A stretch of 64,000 bases of DNA, from assembly GCA_018389105.1 (NCBI GenBank), contig JACATO010001035.1, forward strand, positions 394,501 to 458,500, given 5' to 3'. Position numbers and translations under genes: made by a program. The DNA comes from Nautilus pompilius. Taxonomy: Eukaryota; Mollusca; Cephalopoda; Nautilida; Nautilidae. The notes beneath the pieces are model-generated. The model was not told the DNA's origin, searched no databases, and saw nothing but the letters and a program-made list of their open reading frames with translations. Shown piece by piece: positions 37,701-52,700 of the stretch. Each line of letters opens with the position of its first letter. Within the stretch, counting starts at the first letter, position 1.

Positions 37701-40700
37701 TGGTCAAGGCTGATGACACAGGCATGTCTGAATTCACAGGTAACTTATGCATAGCTGATTGAGAGTTTTTCTTCTCCAAGTCTCTGGGAGCAACTGATTG
37801 ATGCAGGTCCAGTGGCCTGTCATTGTCCTCCTCTAACTTAACTCTTGCCCTGTCCACCACTTTAGATATGCTTGTGCTACTGTTCTGTTTTGATACCATT
37901 TTACAATCCTCACCCACAAGCTTATGAGATCTGTTAAGTAGAGACTGGCCCAGTGGCCGATTTAAAACTAATTTCTTGTTCGATATATGCAGTTTTTCAT
38001 TCGAAGAATCATTTTTAAAAGTTAGACTGTTTGTAATACAAGAATCTCTGGATTTCCCTACATCTTTTGGAAAATTTATTTCTCCACACAAAGCTTTTTC
38101 ATATCTGTCACTTTGGAGATCTGTCAGTCGATCTGTCTTCTCACTTTTTATTTGTTCAACTTTCTTTAATGGATCACTTATAGCAGCAGTCCTGTTGATA
38201 ACCGATGCAGATTCTAGTTTCCCTGTACACCCTTTATCCCATATACCTGAGCTGTCTCTGCAGCCAGCTGTGTACTGATCAGACTGGCTGCAGACTAGTG
38301 CCGTTCCTGTAGCACTCCTGTTTTTTGTAGTTTCATCTGTAACCTCCAAGCCAGGACGCCAAATTTTGGCAGAAATTTTATCACCGTGAAGTTCGCCAAA
38401 GATCTTTCGTTTTTTTGGAGGTTGATTTCTTAACAATGACCTTCCTGTTGTGGAGAATGGTGGGTCACAATTTGTCATTATGCTGACTTTCGGAGAAGTT
38501 GATGAGCACACAAGAGAGACGGGGGCTGAAATAACAGACTGAGAACGAGCTGTTGCGTTTTCGTGTTGCTTAGAGATAGCACTTTCATTTGAATACTTGC
38601 TGATAGCAGTTTCTGCAGGAGAAGAAAACTTTTTTACAAGCTGAGCGCCATCTGGTGAAGATGAAGAAATAGTTTTTACGAGCTGAGTGCCAATATTGCC
38701 AGTCTGAGAGCAGATTTGACCACAGGGTTTTAATTCATTAGACTGTTGTGATGTCAGCTTGTCGCTGCTGACTCTGGTTGGCAGTTCTGACTGATTGCCT
38801 ACCGTCGTCATTAAAGGATTCACAACCATTGCTGCTGTTGACAATACTGGCTGTGGCAAAACCTGGGATACAGAAGTTGGCTGCTGATGCAGCAGTTGAT
38901 TCCCAACTGATGATCCAGCTGCTGTTGGCTGGGTACCTGGCCTCAAAACAATTACCTGTTGACGTGGCACTGTGGGACTCTGAAGAATTGTTTTTGCTGA
39001 GCCTGGTTTTATTTGAGTCACAGAATACTGGGGATTCTTTAGAATGAAGCCAGACTTCTGATCTGTACCAGAGTTGAGGGATGGAGGAGGTTTCTGCACC
39101 AGATGTGGAATGGGAACAGTAATAGATACTTTAGAATTCACCACAGGAGATGACTTAATACTATGCAGAGTCTTCAGTGACTTTTGAACCATGGATACCT
39201 TTCCTTCTGGAGCAGAGGTGCTAGCATGGGATACATCCACTGAATCTTTTTCTTGTTTAATTCTAAAAGTCGCAGAAGCTGGAAATTCGGATAAGTTAGG
39301 GAAAGTAGTTGCTGGTTTTGAAGCCCTGATCACAGAATACACACCTGGTGATTTGTCACATACAAGAATATTACCAGATGAAACTGATGCTGCTGGCTGC
39401 TGTGCAGATGACACCAGCAATCCTGTTTTTAGATCCATACCTTGGTCAGGTACCTTCAGCCTGTGATGAATCAAAGTTTGAAGATTGGATGCCACTTGTG
39501 GTGATGATCGTATTGCAGCTGCTACTGTCTCCATAGTTACCGGTTTGCTGGTAACTATGATCTTGCTAACACAACCCGCTCGTTCAAAAGCGTTTCCATC
39601 AGCAACTGATTTCTCTTTTTTGACAGTCATTGGAGAGGTTGGGGAGTGCGTGCTAGCCAACAACGGTTTAAAGGATTCCTGTTGGCTTGACTGGTTCACA
39701 AAGAGATTGTTTTTAGCTGGCAGGGACCTGGAAACATTTCTGTCTGACAAAAACTCCGACCTGTCCAAATCTGATCTCTTGGCAAGCTTCTGAAGTGACT
39801 GATTGTGCTTCATGATAACAGTGGGAATCTGGTCCAGGCTTTCCTTTCGTTTACAGGCGATTATTGCACGCAACAGCTTGGACTGACTGCCACCTGGTGT
39901 CTGGTACTGATCGTCGGAATCCCCATTGTCCAGAGAATGCCTGTTCTTGGATTTCTCCGTGCCTACAAATCCATCACATGAACTTCCTGTAGAAAGTGGC
40001 GAATCACTCCGACTGCAGCTCTGAAAATACAAAACAAGTCCTACTGCTAGAGAATCAAGACGGAATCTAACCAAGCATCCCTTCCTTCATCCATCTAATT
40101 AAAAAAATTTTTTTAAAAATACAGTTAATCATATACAGAGCATTGTTCCGATCACTGGTTTCTGCAACTAGCAAGTTACAACCATCATCCACCTCACCCC
40201 ACCCCAAACAAGCCTGGTGTGACTCTTAGCCATTAGCCAAATAAAAAAGTAAATCCACAAATATTTAATAAAAGATTTCTTTTGTTCTACAAAACCAAAA
40301 CATTAATTCTCTCTCTCTCTCTCTCCCCACCCCTTTTTTTTAAAATTATTTACAAAATTCAAACTCACAGACAAACCATCGTCAAAATTCATCTGCAGAG
40401 CTTCCGCAGCCTTTGAATGCGCTGCCCTCTTGGGACGAAGTTTGCGAGTTGTCGTATTGGGTCTGCAAAAGAAATCGTCGCTGCTGTCAAAGTCTTCCTC
40501 CGGAAGGTATTTCTCCATGGCCCTCTTGAAAATCTTCTCTATGTTTTTCGCCATGACCGAATACTCTGGAATTCCGAGAAGACAAAACCACACAAGTGAG
40601 TCATAAAATCAAAGAAAAGAACCAAAAAGCGGAAAGCAGACGATGGGGCGAAGAATCGCTCAGCAGCAAGAAGGGGGAGGGAGGGACATTTTTTAAAAAC

Positions 40701-43700
40701 ATCAACCATCAAAATACATGCAGCAGTGTTTAGAGAGAGAGAGGTGCGTTGTTGGTGTGTGTGTGTGTGTGACTGAAGCTAGCTGCAGAACGTAGGGCCC
40801 CGTTAGATTGCTGAACTGTGAGGACGAGGGCCCAAGTTGAATTCCCAGTCAAAACCTGCTTGCTTTTGCTACACCTCCTGGCGCAGCTTTCCTCCCACAA
40901 CTAAAAACAACAGGTTCTAGTAGAACTTTCCAGGTAAACGTGGTGGAGCCTTCAGCGGGCAAGTCTTGACTGACTGGTACCCTGACATCCGCTCAAGCAC
41001 CCCACCAACCAACCAACCAACCAACCAGCCATTCATTCCTCAGTAACTACTCCACCTGATCACCAAAAATAGCTAATATCTTCCATGCCTTTCTGGCTCC
41101 CTGCTGCCCTCAGTCCTTAAAAGTCACGACAGGGGGTTCACCAAAATAACGACGAATGATTTACAGTTTTGTCAGAAACTACTGACCAGGCAGAAGGAAA
41201 GAAAGAATGACGGACATTTACCCCTGACACTCACCGCTCACAGGTCCATTATACTTCAGGCAGTTGTCGATCATCAGTCTAAAGTCATCCATGAACTGAC
41301 TTCTCCACCAGTACTCTTCATCGTTGATTTTTTTCTCAATCTTTGACAAATCCATTGGATTCTGAAATGTTAGAATCGTAATGCTAGACAGGCCATGAGA
41401 GGCCGCGTTAAACATCGATACGTGCCGAGGATAGTACACAGAGATTTATTTTCAGTAACAGCGAATGTCTGATACTGTTTCTGGGAAGAAAGAAAGAGAG
41501 AAGAGAAGAAATTCAGAAACAGTTTAAACGATATCGTCAGTATTGTAACTGCACAATTTGTATTCACGTGAATAAAAAAAAAAAATAGCAAACAGTAGGG
41601 AATTACTGTGTTACCCCGATTTCTCATATACTACCTGTGTGCCATGCACCCAATCCTTTCAATAATAATACAGTAGAACCTCAATCTAAAGGACTAATAG
41701 GGTGGAAGGGGATCTCTTAAATCCGGATGTTTACATACGCATTTGCAAAACGTTTTCCGCACAACTCAACATGGACTTTTGCTGGAAGACCAGACAGTGT
41801 GCATTGCTTCCAAGGTCTTTTGGATGAGAGGTCTGGTAAATTGAGGTTTTACTGTAATAAAGTCTTGTCACCTGGAGGAGGAGGAGAGATGCACGTTTAT
41901 TTGGTTCTTCTCACGTGCAGTACTCAAACCAGTCAAAATTGTCCAAACCTTGCTTGTTCAAACTGCTGTTTCTGGTTATTTCTTCATAGAGGATTATCCA
42001 CGGTCTCAATTAGATGATCTGTACACTGACGGCAGCAGAGCTGTTTGATGGCACGCTGGAGCTTCTGCTCTGCACCTCGTGTGGAAGTCGGAAAAGCATA
42101 ATAGCATTCCTCTCTCTCTCCATCCATCCATCTCTCTCTCTTTATTCCTCTCCCTCTATTTCTCTCCCATTTTTTCCTTAACAGCAAGCCAAAACTTGTC
42201 AGATCAGGGAAAGCTAAATAAAAAGCAGCCTACCTTAATGATTGTGTAATACCCTGGAGCAAATGATTCATTTACGGGTTCCCAAAAGGGCCAAGCATCT
42301 TGATGGTTTTTAACAGCTTCCAAAACTAGAAGGGGCCAAAGAAGAGAGAAGCAAAGTTAGCAGGAGAAAACCCCTTAATTAAGAAACCACTTGTTAGCAA
42401 AACATTAGTGCCCTTAATAACTGCTACTTATTATTATTAATTTGTAAATCTCAGTGCTCTGCAATTGTATAATTGTATAAACCTGTCCAATTAAAGTTAA
42501 AATTAACACGGATTAGCGTGTGGCAACAAAAAGAAAGTGTTTGGTACCTGTCTGTAACAACATTATTAATCCAAGTTATACAAAATTCTAAATATTGCAC
42601 AAAAAAACAGAAATCACAAAAGCTTCATCTGGTCTGCAACCAACATAAAAGACAACTGATCTTCTTTAAGTTTAGTATTTGCTTGCAAACTTGCCTGATA
42701 ACTGGGTGCTTATTACTGATTTATATCTGCCTAAAGTTAGGTCCCAGTAACCGTGGGCATACACATCGAGTGACCATTGTTGACCCTGGCAAGGTCAGAG
42801 AACAATTTGTAAATTCACTTAAAAAGTAAATAAATAAAACTGCTGCCATGGATACCCAGCAGCTAACAATAACCCTGCAATAACTTCATCACCAGGGTAA
42901 GTAAATACTTCACGAACACACTAATACGGTCCAGGGCGCTGCGGGATACAGTTAGTTACAGGTGTTTACTTACCTTTGTACATTCCTGTGACAGCATCTT
43001 CATCGAATTCTGATCTGACAATAAAGAAATTAAAAACGCAAAGAAGTGACCAATACTTAATTGGAACATTAACATTGCAATACATGAGCTTGATGAATTC
43101 AAGCTACCTTCATTTCTGAGTACTGCCCTAGTAGGCAAACAAAACGAGGCCCCTTATATGATTTGTGCCATCTTTATGCCATTCCAGTGGGCAGAGCTTG
43201 AGAAGCCCACACTGATAAAAACACCTTGGAAAATAGGCAGACCAGAGCACTAAACAGCTGCCATGCCCAGAACCAGTGCAGAATAATACAGCCACCCTGC
43301 TGTCCTCTAGTCTTTATTTTTCAACTGATGCGTGTAAACCAATTTCTGTCTGTTTTAACTCTTGTAGCAGGTCTCATTGTCAACAAAGGAATTTACAGTA
43401 GTTTTATTGATTTCAGAAAGAGCTAAAATAATCCAAAGACTGGCCAAACCTACTTTAAATCGAGTCCATGGTGAAAATCTTGTCTTTTCTGATCTAGGAT
43501 CACATCCTTCTCTTCAATCAGCCTCTCTCTCCGAGCTCGTTCTAGATATACAAAATAGAATTACGTTTATACCTCTCATATCACCAATAACAGCTGTTGT
43601 TGTACTCACCTGAGAAAAAAACTGGATTCCACTAACAGGATTTTTAGTAAAAAAACAAAACAATAATAATGAGTATACGCTTGCCTGCCCCCCAACACAC

Positions 43701-46700
43701 ACAAGTTCTTCATTTAGGCTCCGTGTACATATGTACTGTGGTGGCTGCATGTTTATGAAGATACTTTGCTTGTTCATCGGCCTGTCTGTTTTCAAGATGG
43801 CGAGGAATAGACAAACAGAAAAGCTAACGCCCAAAGGCTTTCTTTAAAATGTTTGAAGATTTAAACTGTAAATGTTCTTTTCAAAAAGCAATAATTAACT
43901 CTAAGTTGTACCAAAGTCTAATTACAGAAGGTAACCAGTCAAATAAGTCTTTTATTTTCTTCTGACTTTGAGGAATAATCAGAAAATCTGAAAGTTTCAC
44001 TGTTAAATTACTTGGATGGACAAATGCAATACCTCTGTCAGGCACAAGACAGAAGATACCTAAAAAAAATGCCGTCAAACTTGGGGTCACTACCCTTGTC
44101 TAGTTTAGAAAAAAATTTTTATTAATAACACTCGTTTGGTTTAATTAATCCAACCAGCTGCAGCAACGTCTTTAAAACGGAAGAAACTTTCGCATTAGCC
44201 AAATCAATATCAGAGACTTTGTGTTCGGGACGGAGGTTCAAAGACCTAGTTAGATACCGTCACAGGAACGACCCTGCATCAGGCCAGGTGTCATTCGGAC
44301 CCTCGAAAGTTAACACCTGCCTGTACTTCAGTGAAGAATACCTTGCAACTACTGCCCCTGGCAAAGGGAGAGGACAGTTTAGAGGCAAACGAATGGGGGG
44401 GGGATGGGGGCCCGGAGAGAGGAAAGCATCAATTACTTCCACTGTCTAATGAAATTCCAGCAAAAGCTTTCTACTGTAGAACGGCAAATGAACCCCCCAC
44501 CCCACACTAACCTTCTTTTGCCTTGGCCCGCTCTTCCCGCTGCAGCCGCTGCTCTTCCCTCCGCTGCAAGTCACAGATTTGTCTGCATTCTTCCCGACCG
44601 TCACTGTCGTCAGCGTCATTGTCGTCTCCCAGAAACGTGGACATCGTCTCATCCTTACACGAAAGAGAGAGAGAAAAAGAAATCGCCCCAAATATTTTGA
44701 TGGTTGTTTACTCTCCAAAAAAAAAAGGGGGTGGGGGAGACAAAAGACAGGCCCTCGGCACAGGTTACCGAGCCATACGGCCATTTTCTACAATTAAAGT
44801 TCTCAACTCCCTGCAACCTCCAACTTTTTCTTTTGTTACATTCATTTACATTTCCTAACTTAAAGAGGCACACAGAAAAAAAACAATATAAACGTGAGAT
44901 GTACAATGCAAACAACACTTATAGAAGCAATTTTAAGGAGTTATAGCACAAATATGCAAGTCTTGCCCGGTCAAAAAATGTAATATTTAATGTGCACAAA
45001 CATTCAGACAATTTCCAAGATGGCTGCACCAAATGCACCTACCTGATTAAAATGATTAAAAATCACATCAAGAGGTAATGGAATGACTCAAGTAGCAAAA
45101 AATGACTTAGAAAACAGCTCAGTAATCCAAATTCAAAAAAAAAAAAAAAAGAAAAATGAATGGAAAAATTCAATTTATGGCACAGAAAGTAGAAATGTAG
45201 AATAAAACCAGCAGACCTTTGCCATAAAAGGTGCCAATACTGACACTAAGTCTGTCATCCTCACTCCAACAATTCCCAATAAATGGCACAGAATGGAAAT
45301 TAATGGTGATATTTCCAGCCAGAAAAGCTTTCATCTCTCTTTGGTAGTGAATCTGTTCAGTTGTTGGTTTGTCTCCTCAGCCATGTGATGAAAGAAATGC
45401 CTCCAATGTCAGCTCATAGAAAAATTCTGCTGGGCTGGCATCATAACAGAGCCATCGATCTTTGGGCCAGCAGACTCCTAAAATGCTGGCATCCGATGGG
45501 CTGACAATGAATTGAACTCTACCCACCAACCTCACTCTCACTTTCCACATGCAATGTTTCTTCTTCACTGTCCAACCAACTAAATGACAAGAGATCTGAG
45601 GTATGAACTCTGAAGACCTCCACATCACCAAAAAAGGAAGGATTCAGTGAAGGATTCACCAGGTAGATAATAATGATGATGCAGGAAGATAACACACTAG
45701 GTAATCCGAGTTGGCCATGCAGGTAGCTTGGCCAGTAGAGTCACTTTTGCAAGAAAATGAAGCTATATAAATAACCAGAAGAAAAGATAACATGGACCAG
45801 CATCCTCCAGCATGTACTATCTACAGTATAGACAAAAGTGATCAATAAATGACTCACCAATGCCCAACTGATTTGGCCAGCTTAGGCCATTTTGAACATC
45901 TGATGCAAAGGTAAAAATTTGGCTGTTCTGAATGAGAAAAGATTTTGAGCTAATGTTTTACATCATTCAGCATATTCCAAATGCTTCAGAGCCAACAACA
46001 TTCTAATAAATCTATACTGAACTCTCTCTAGTAAATCAATATCCTTTCCCAAATAAAGTCACTTCACAGTATACTCAAAATGTGCACAAACCAAGGTAAT
46101 TATACAACACAAATAAAATTTTACCTTTATTTGATGTTCTGGTTAATTAACCATAACACAGTATCTGCTTTATTGGCAGCTGCAACCTGCTACTCTTCAC
46201 ATTTGAAATTTTGGTTAATTACCTTGTAAATACTTTTATGAAATTGTATTTTTCTACTTTTGTGTCACCCTTATGATGATAATTATCTCTCCTGTTTGGA
46301 TCGTTTTGTGTTTATTAGCATTAAATGGAATTTTCCACTTGATTGCCCAATCTAACAAATCAGAATTTACCTAAAGACTATTTCCATTTTTTCAGTATTA
46401 GCCCTATTATATATATACTCCACCCTAGATTCCTCTTAAACTTTATAACTGTCACCGCCTTACCTCCTTCTCTCTCTTTTCCCGTTTAGTTTCCAAACGG
46501 GAGGATATCCGTCGGGGAGCCATTTCCATCAGTTTCTTTCGCATTTTTCTTTCCTGAAATAAAGCAGCACAACCACAGTAAAAAAGATGCCTTATTACAG
46601 AGAATGGAGCACAAGGTCAATAATAATAACTGATAACAATAGGTTTTCAGAGAAACAAAATGTTAGCGTTGTACGAATGAATGTGTTTGGAAGATCCTGT

Positions 46701-49700
46701 CACCAATGCAGCTTTGCGTGTTTTTAATGAAAAGCAATTAGAATATACTATTATATTCAGTTTACCTATCTTATAAATTTAAAACTATCCTTTTTCAGTG
46801 CTCCCCTCCATGTGCCACTCATATCTGAGGGTTGTTTAACTATCCACATACCAGGTCAGCAGTTTTTACCTTACTCAGACCATCCGGTTGAGCCTTGAAC
46901 CACTGGTTACTATCGGAGTTGAACTGGCTGTATGTGAAGTATATGGAGTTGAAGTGATACAAATCTGTTGTGACAATGTGTCGTCCATCCTTGCCGAGTG
47001 ATACAGATCTGAAGAGTAGTGGCGCATACACCCAGATAGCAGACAGAAGATTAAAGTAATATAATACACAACAGCTACAGTAAAAACAGCATGGCAGCTA
47101 GATGCTGAAAACACGGAAAGTTTAAAAATAATCAGCATCTTGCAAGTAAGACTTGTTACGGGGGTTCGATGTGTGTCAACTCACTGGATTCCAATTTCTA
47201 GAAACTGGAATCAGAATCCCACAGTAAAGAAACGGATGGCAATAAAAACACCAGAAGAGCTCAGCAGGAGCCAAAGTGACGCAAACACCTCATAGCTAAA
47301 GTAGTAATCTGTGCAATCATTGCAGCCTCAAACATCACCTGACAAAATCAATGTCATCTCTACAGGTAAACTGTATGCCATAGGGAATCTTTGCATGACA
47401 GAATAAATACACACTACCAGATGGTCCAAGGTAAGGAATTATATAAAAATTAAATAAAACAACAGCTAATTAGAAAAATGCAAATCAAACTTAAAGTTCA
47501 ACAATTAAATGAGTGATAAAGCATATTATATCTTTTCTGTCCTTCCTTCTATATCTAAAAAATACTGATGTAATCATCTTTGTGCTCTCTCTCTTTCTCT
47601 CTTCAAGAATAAGAATAAACAAGTCAATAAAGTTCAATGTCTCCTGAGTTGAAACTCCTTGGCTATGTGATCAGTGAATGGAACATCAACGATTTTCCTA
47701 GTTTTGCGAAAAAAGAGAGAAAAGGATAAAACTGGTTAGAGCACTGGATGTGGGAAGACAGAAAAGCCTCTCAATTATCCAATTATTATAAGAGACAACC
47801 AGCGAAATGACATGACGAGAATTTTTTAAAATATCATTTCACTTAGTTTGAAACCAAGATACCTTGTTGATTTGTCTGCGATTTCACAAAGAACTAAGAA
47901 TACAAATTTTTGTCATTCCCCACCTTTTGTTCCCCTTTATTTGTATTAGTGAAAAATGTAAATGGAGCATTGGTTTGTTTTATCTACTGATGGCAATAGA
48001 CCTGATTTTGGATTAGTTAATCAGAAAGGATTAGACTCATCTCAGCAGCTAAGGAATACCATACAAGTGACCTTCACTGTATATAAATATAAAAGAAATT
48101 CTTAATATGTTCATTTTTCACAGGAGAAACAACAAATGTAGCCTAAAACAAGCAGGTCTGATGGAGGGATGCAAAAAAACAGCATTAGCAGCTCTTGTGT
48201 CAGTTTTTAAAAAATATATACTGTATACATATTTGTTCCAGTCACTGGTTGAGATTATAGAGCAGCCATTTTGCTTGATTAAACTCAAGTACATAACTGC
48301 GTTTAATGAGTTAAACAATGCAACTACAAAATCACAAACTGCCACAGAAGCACACAGATTTCCCTCACTACCTACCTTTGCTTCCATTATCTTAGGAATT
48401 TCTGGCAAGAAGTCTTCAATAATAGCTCTATGAAAGTCACGTTCACACTTGACTTTGCTTTCTTTGAACGACTCGGCTACATTCTGCCAGTCTTCCAGGG
48501 TTGAGCAGATCAGGTGCCATCGTATAACTGGCACAGCAGCTTCCTTCTGCAGACAGGCAGCTACTGACAATGGCATATCATCAATACTGTCAACACAAGC
48601 AGAGATGGTTCATTACCTTCTCGACCTACATGCACACAAAGCTGATGCAAATACATGTCTGCGCACCCTCGGCAAATGTAATCATGTGGCCTGACATTAA
48701 AAAAAAAAAAGTCAATAATCAATAGCTACTGCAACATGTGACTATTAGTGGTGTGATGATGTTACTAAAAATCTTTTATGACCGTCCCCAAACCATAAAT
48801 CAATTATATATGAATCCTACTTTCATTAGCAGATCCACACTTAGAGCTGTTAGTGCACGTTTTCTGCAAGCTGGCCGCGCACAAGACGGCATGGATAAGT
48901 TTGTGTCGACTTTTGAAAGCGGGACAGAATATCTTTGGCGTTTTGTAACAAAAATCACAAACGGTATGTTGGTGAAAGGCCAAACTCCCGTATCTACTGT
49001 TTTGAGTACAAAATGAGGGGCACCAAAACCCGAACGCTGCACAGTGTACAACCATTTAAACAGCGCACCGAACGTCTAAGACTGAAATGGGCCCCTCCCA
49101 TCAATAACTACTGCCCATTTAGTTGTCTCCCTCTTCCCTTTTCCAAATATAAATACGGCTGATAAAAGGACATCTTAGTCTAGTTTGTGTGCCCACTTTC
49201 CTTCTTGCCCTCCTCTCGGGTTTCAAAGCAAGAGGAGAAACTGTTTTGTAAAAAAATACACCCATCATTTTGAGATTCTGGTTTCGGTAAAATCTTAGCA
49301 TTCAACAGTTGCGTTCTGTTATCTAGTGGAAAGTCTGTATGTTCACAGGACTGCCATTTCTACTCCATTCGCAAGGTTCTCCTCAAAAGATTTTCCCAGA
49401 ATGGTGCCAGACTTGTTTTAAGTTTCCCCCAGCACCCTCAGTGGCTGGGTTTTTTTTTGGCTTTAAATTTTATCCGGCTGGGGTGGGCCCCTCTCTATCC
49501 TCAACGTTTTCCATGCTAAACCAACGGAGATTTCCATGCATGTAAATGAACACTAAAGGAGTATGAAGTATTTCACCCTCGTCTTGCTATGCAAATCAAT
49601 CATTCTGAATGAAAAGAACTTGGCACCATGATGCTGTGAGACTTGCATTATTAAAAAATTCAAAATGGAGGACAGTTTTACCACTCAAATTTTGAATAAC

Positions 49701-52700
49701 CCACCTTCAACAGGAAGCTGCATCTTAAGACTCCCTCCAAAAGAGATTTGCAGACTGCTTTCTCAAAATCCTAGCATGGCACTATGCTGTGCTGAATGAT
49801 GCTTTGAGAAAAACCCGGATTTCATTAAATATAGTCTATTGTCTTTTGCTTAACTTAAAAGCTTTAGAATCACATTATTTATCATAAATTCTTTAAACCA
49901 TATTATTTCCCAGGATTTTATGCTTAAAAATGCAGCTTTTCTCCTCCTATAGCAGCAGTTAGGACTGTGTTCTAATGATATAATGCAGTTTTTCTCTCGT
50001 TCTCTTTCATTGATTCACACAGAACTTTTCCACAAATTCAGAACAAAATCCCGCCCCAACTATTCCGCATTAAAGAAACCACTTTATATTCTCAGAACTT
50101 AACTATGGTTATTTTAAAAGTTCAAATTTGACCCCCGAGAACAAAACAAAACAAAACACACACACACACACACAAAATGGTTTAACTGCTAATTTAAGGT
50201 TTCAATTTCAAAATGCCACCAACCCTAGCATTTTTGTTTGCAACGGGATCCTTCACTGTCACTTGCACCCCACTACAATACCACCACAATGGCGAAATCC
50301 ACACTCAGATTAACGAAGGTTTCTCCCCTATAAAAATGAGATAATCAAGCACCCACAACAACAGCTTACAAACATCTTATTACCTGTCTGACTCTTCCAC
50401 CACTTTCTTTTTCTTCGCCCAGTTTTTCCCTTTGTTCCTTCTCCTTCCCGAGCCCCTTTTATCTTTTCTTCTCTTCCTTCTCGCTTTCATTTTTTTACCC
50501 TTTTCCCTAAAACAAACAGAGAAAGGAAAGTTGAAATATTTCAGTAAATATTAATTGTTTCTGAAAAAATAAAAAAACAAATGCTTGACTCCAAACATTT
50601 CTTAACATAATCATGGAGCTTTAGCCCTTTGTATGTCAACCGGAGTGGGTTAGCACAAATTGAGCCAATAGTCCTTTGTAAAGACAAATGTGTTGACTAA
50701 ACATACAGCCAGTTCAACACAAATACCAGCTAATGATTCTAAGCTGGAGTGATATAGGGGAGGTAAAACCGGTTATGGTATGAAGAGGGTTAAAATTTCT
50801 TTAGATATTTTGAAGGCAAAGGTTAGTTATATTCATATAAAACTATATGAGTCTTTGATACTGAAATATAGGAGACAAAAATGGGAAATGCGTTCAAAAT
50901 AAAAAGATTTATTATTCATTATTTGTTGTGTTCCAGAGAGAAATTTATAGTTGTGCAGGTTGGAGGTCAGAGGTGAGTTATTGCACATTCCATTCCCGCT
51001 TAAATTGGACTGGACAGCAGCGAATGTTATTGTGTAGCCGCTACATTGTCAGGGACTTAAAAAAACAGATAATAAGCATACTGTGCGGTGCTTAAAAACC
51101 GTGACATTTCCTAAACCTAAATTGGTTGCCATATACACAACATCAATAATAGAAACCCAACACTTAAAATTAGAAATGGCTTTGGGGAGTCATCAGCAAA
51201 CAGACTATATTGACGAAATTAGGACATAAGTAGTGAACTTTCATTTCTATCCTTGGTGAGACATTTAATCATCAACATCAATGTGCCATCCCTGATATGA
51301 GGGCTGACAGTCCTGGGTCATCACCCACGATCCTTCCACATCAAGGGTTCCTGAATGGAACAGCAGCTCCCTTCCCCTTGTTGAACAAACCTACCAAAAG
51401 TCCCACACAAGAACTCTTCATTTTTAGATGCAAGAGGAAACCAAAAAAAATGGGAGGAGAATTACACAGCAAAGACATCCGATAGTTTCTATGAGTAACT
51501 GTCCAGGTGCACAAGCACACCTGTGCAAAAATCAGCAGCACCTTTCGAAAACACATGCCCTAGAAAGGGAACATGATACAAAGGAACTTTTACTGTGTGC
51601 TGCCAGGTTTTTTGGACTTAAGTTAATTACTGAGTACCAGAAAGTCGATCCGTGAAAAGGCTCAAATGTAATCACCTGGCACCAATGGTGAAGAATGAAG
51701 AGACCGGTCGACTCAGGAACCCACCTGACAAAGGACGAAGACGACTCAGAAGCCCTAAGGTGAATAGTGGATCTCTGCTCTGTTAAGCATAGCTGGGAGA
51801 TGCTTGGAAGTGAGCGGGACAAATCTGCTGAAGTCCCTCTGTATGACTCCAAATATAACGGAACAAGCTCTCTGCTGGCCTACTTAAGTATGGACACAAT
51901 GGACGATGACACACAGGTATGTCTGTGTCTACCACCGAGGAAAGAGATGACAAAACATTAGACGTGCACATTATCTTCTCCAAGATGAGTTTAGAAGCAC
52001 TTTATTAATGAAATGCAGTTACATTTATCAAACATAACAGATTTTGAGAGAGGAAGCATAAAGTTTGCTCAGCTCTGCTTGGAAATTCAAAACAAAGACA
52101 CACTTAATGACAGGAAAACTGTTAAGTTATACATTAGACCCCCAGAGGGGGGGAGGACACCCCATCCGTATTCAAGTTCCCAAATGTGACTGCGGATTAA
52201 AATTGTGAAAACTAACCTTTATCGCTGTTCCCTGCTCGTACCCCTTGAATTTGAGGGTAGCCTCTCTCTAAATACACATTAGTCACCAGAAACGGAAGAA
52301 ACATTTCTTTGTGCTTAAACTGCTTCAGGCATACCAGATTCCAAGCCAAACCAGGACACCTGTAACTTTCTCGGGAATGAAATATGGAAAGAGCTAAAGA
52401 CCGCTATCAGGTCTCGCAGTTTTTACCTTTCGTAACGTGAACAAGGAAAACATCCACCTAAGTTTGAGAATCCTTCCCAACTGAAAATCTGCTCGTTTGA
52501 ACAGGGGCGGGGGGACAGAAGTGTGAATCAAAGGATGGTTTATTCCAAAAACAAACAATTCTTCGCTGAGCTGCTTACGTTTTCTTTGACTGCCCCGGGG
52601 GCTCCGGATCCTCTCTGTACAACCGGGTACCGTAGAAATACCAATATGTGTTATTAGCTTTGTCCACACCCAAGGGTTCTACCCTCAAGTTGTCTCCATC

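Larger units (their letters stand above)
50507..52578 (-). other. CECR2 intron 5
   Basis: It contains a repeat-family-3 copy and SINE copy E. The ORFs at 51297-52669 read the opposite or shifted frame of exon 5 or of repeats. Confidence 0.7.

Noticed and set aside
37976-39793. Plus-strand ORFs opposite CECR2 exon 16
   Set aside because: They are antisense shadows of the real coding exon on the minus strand.
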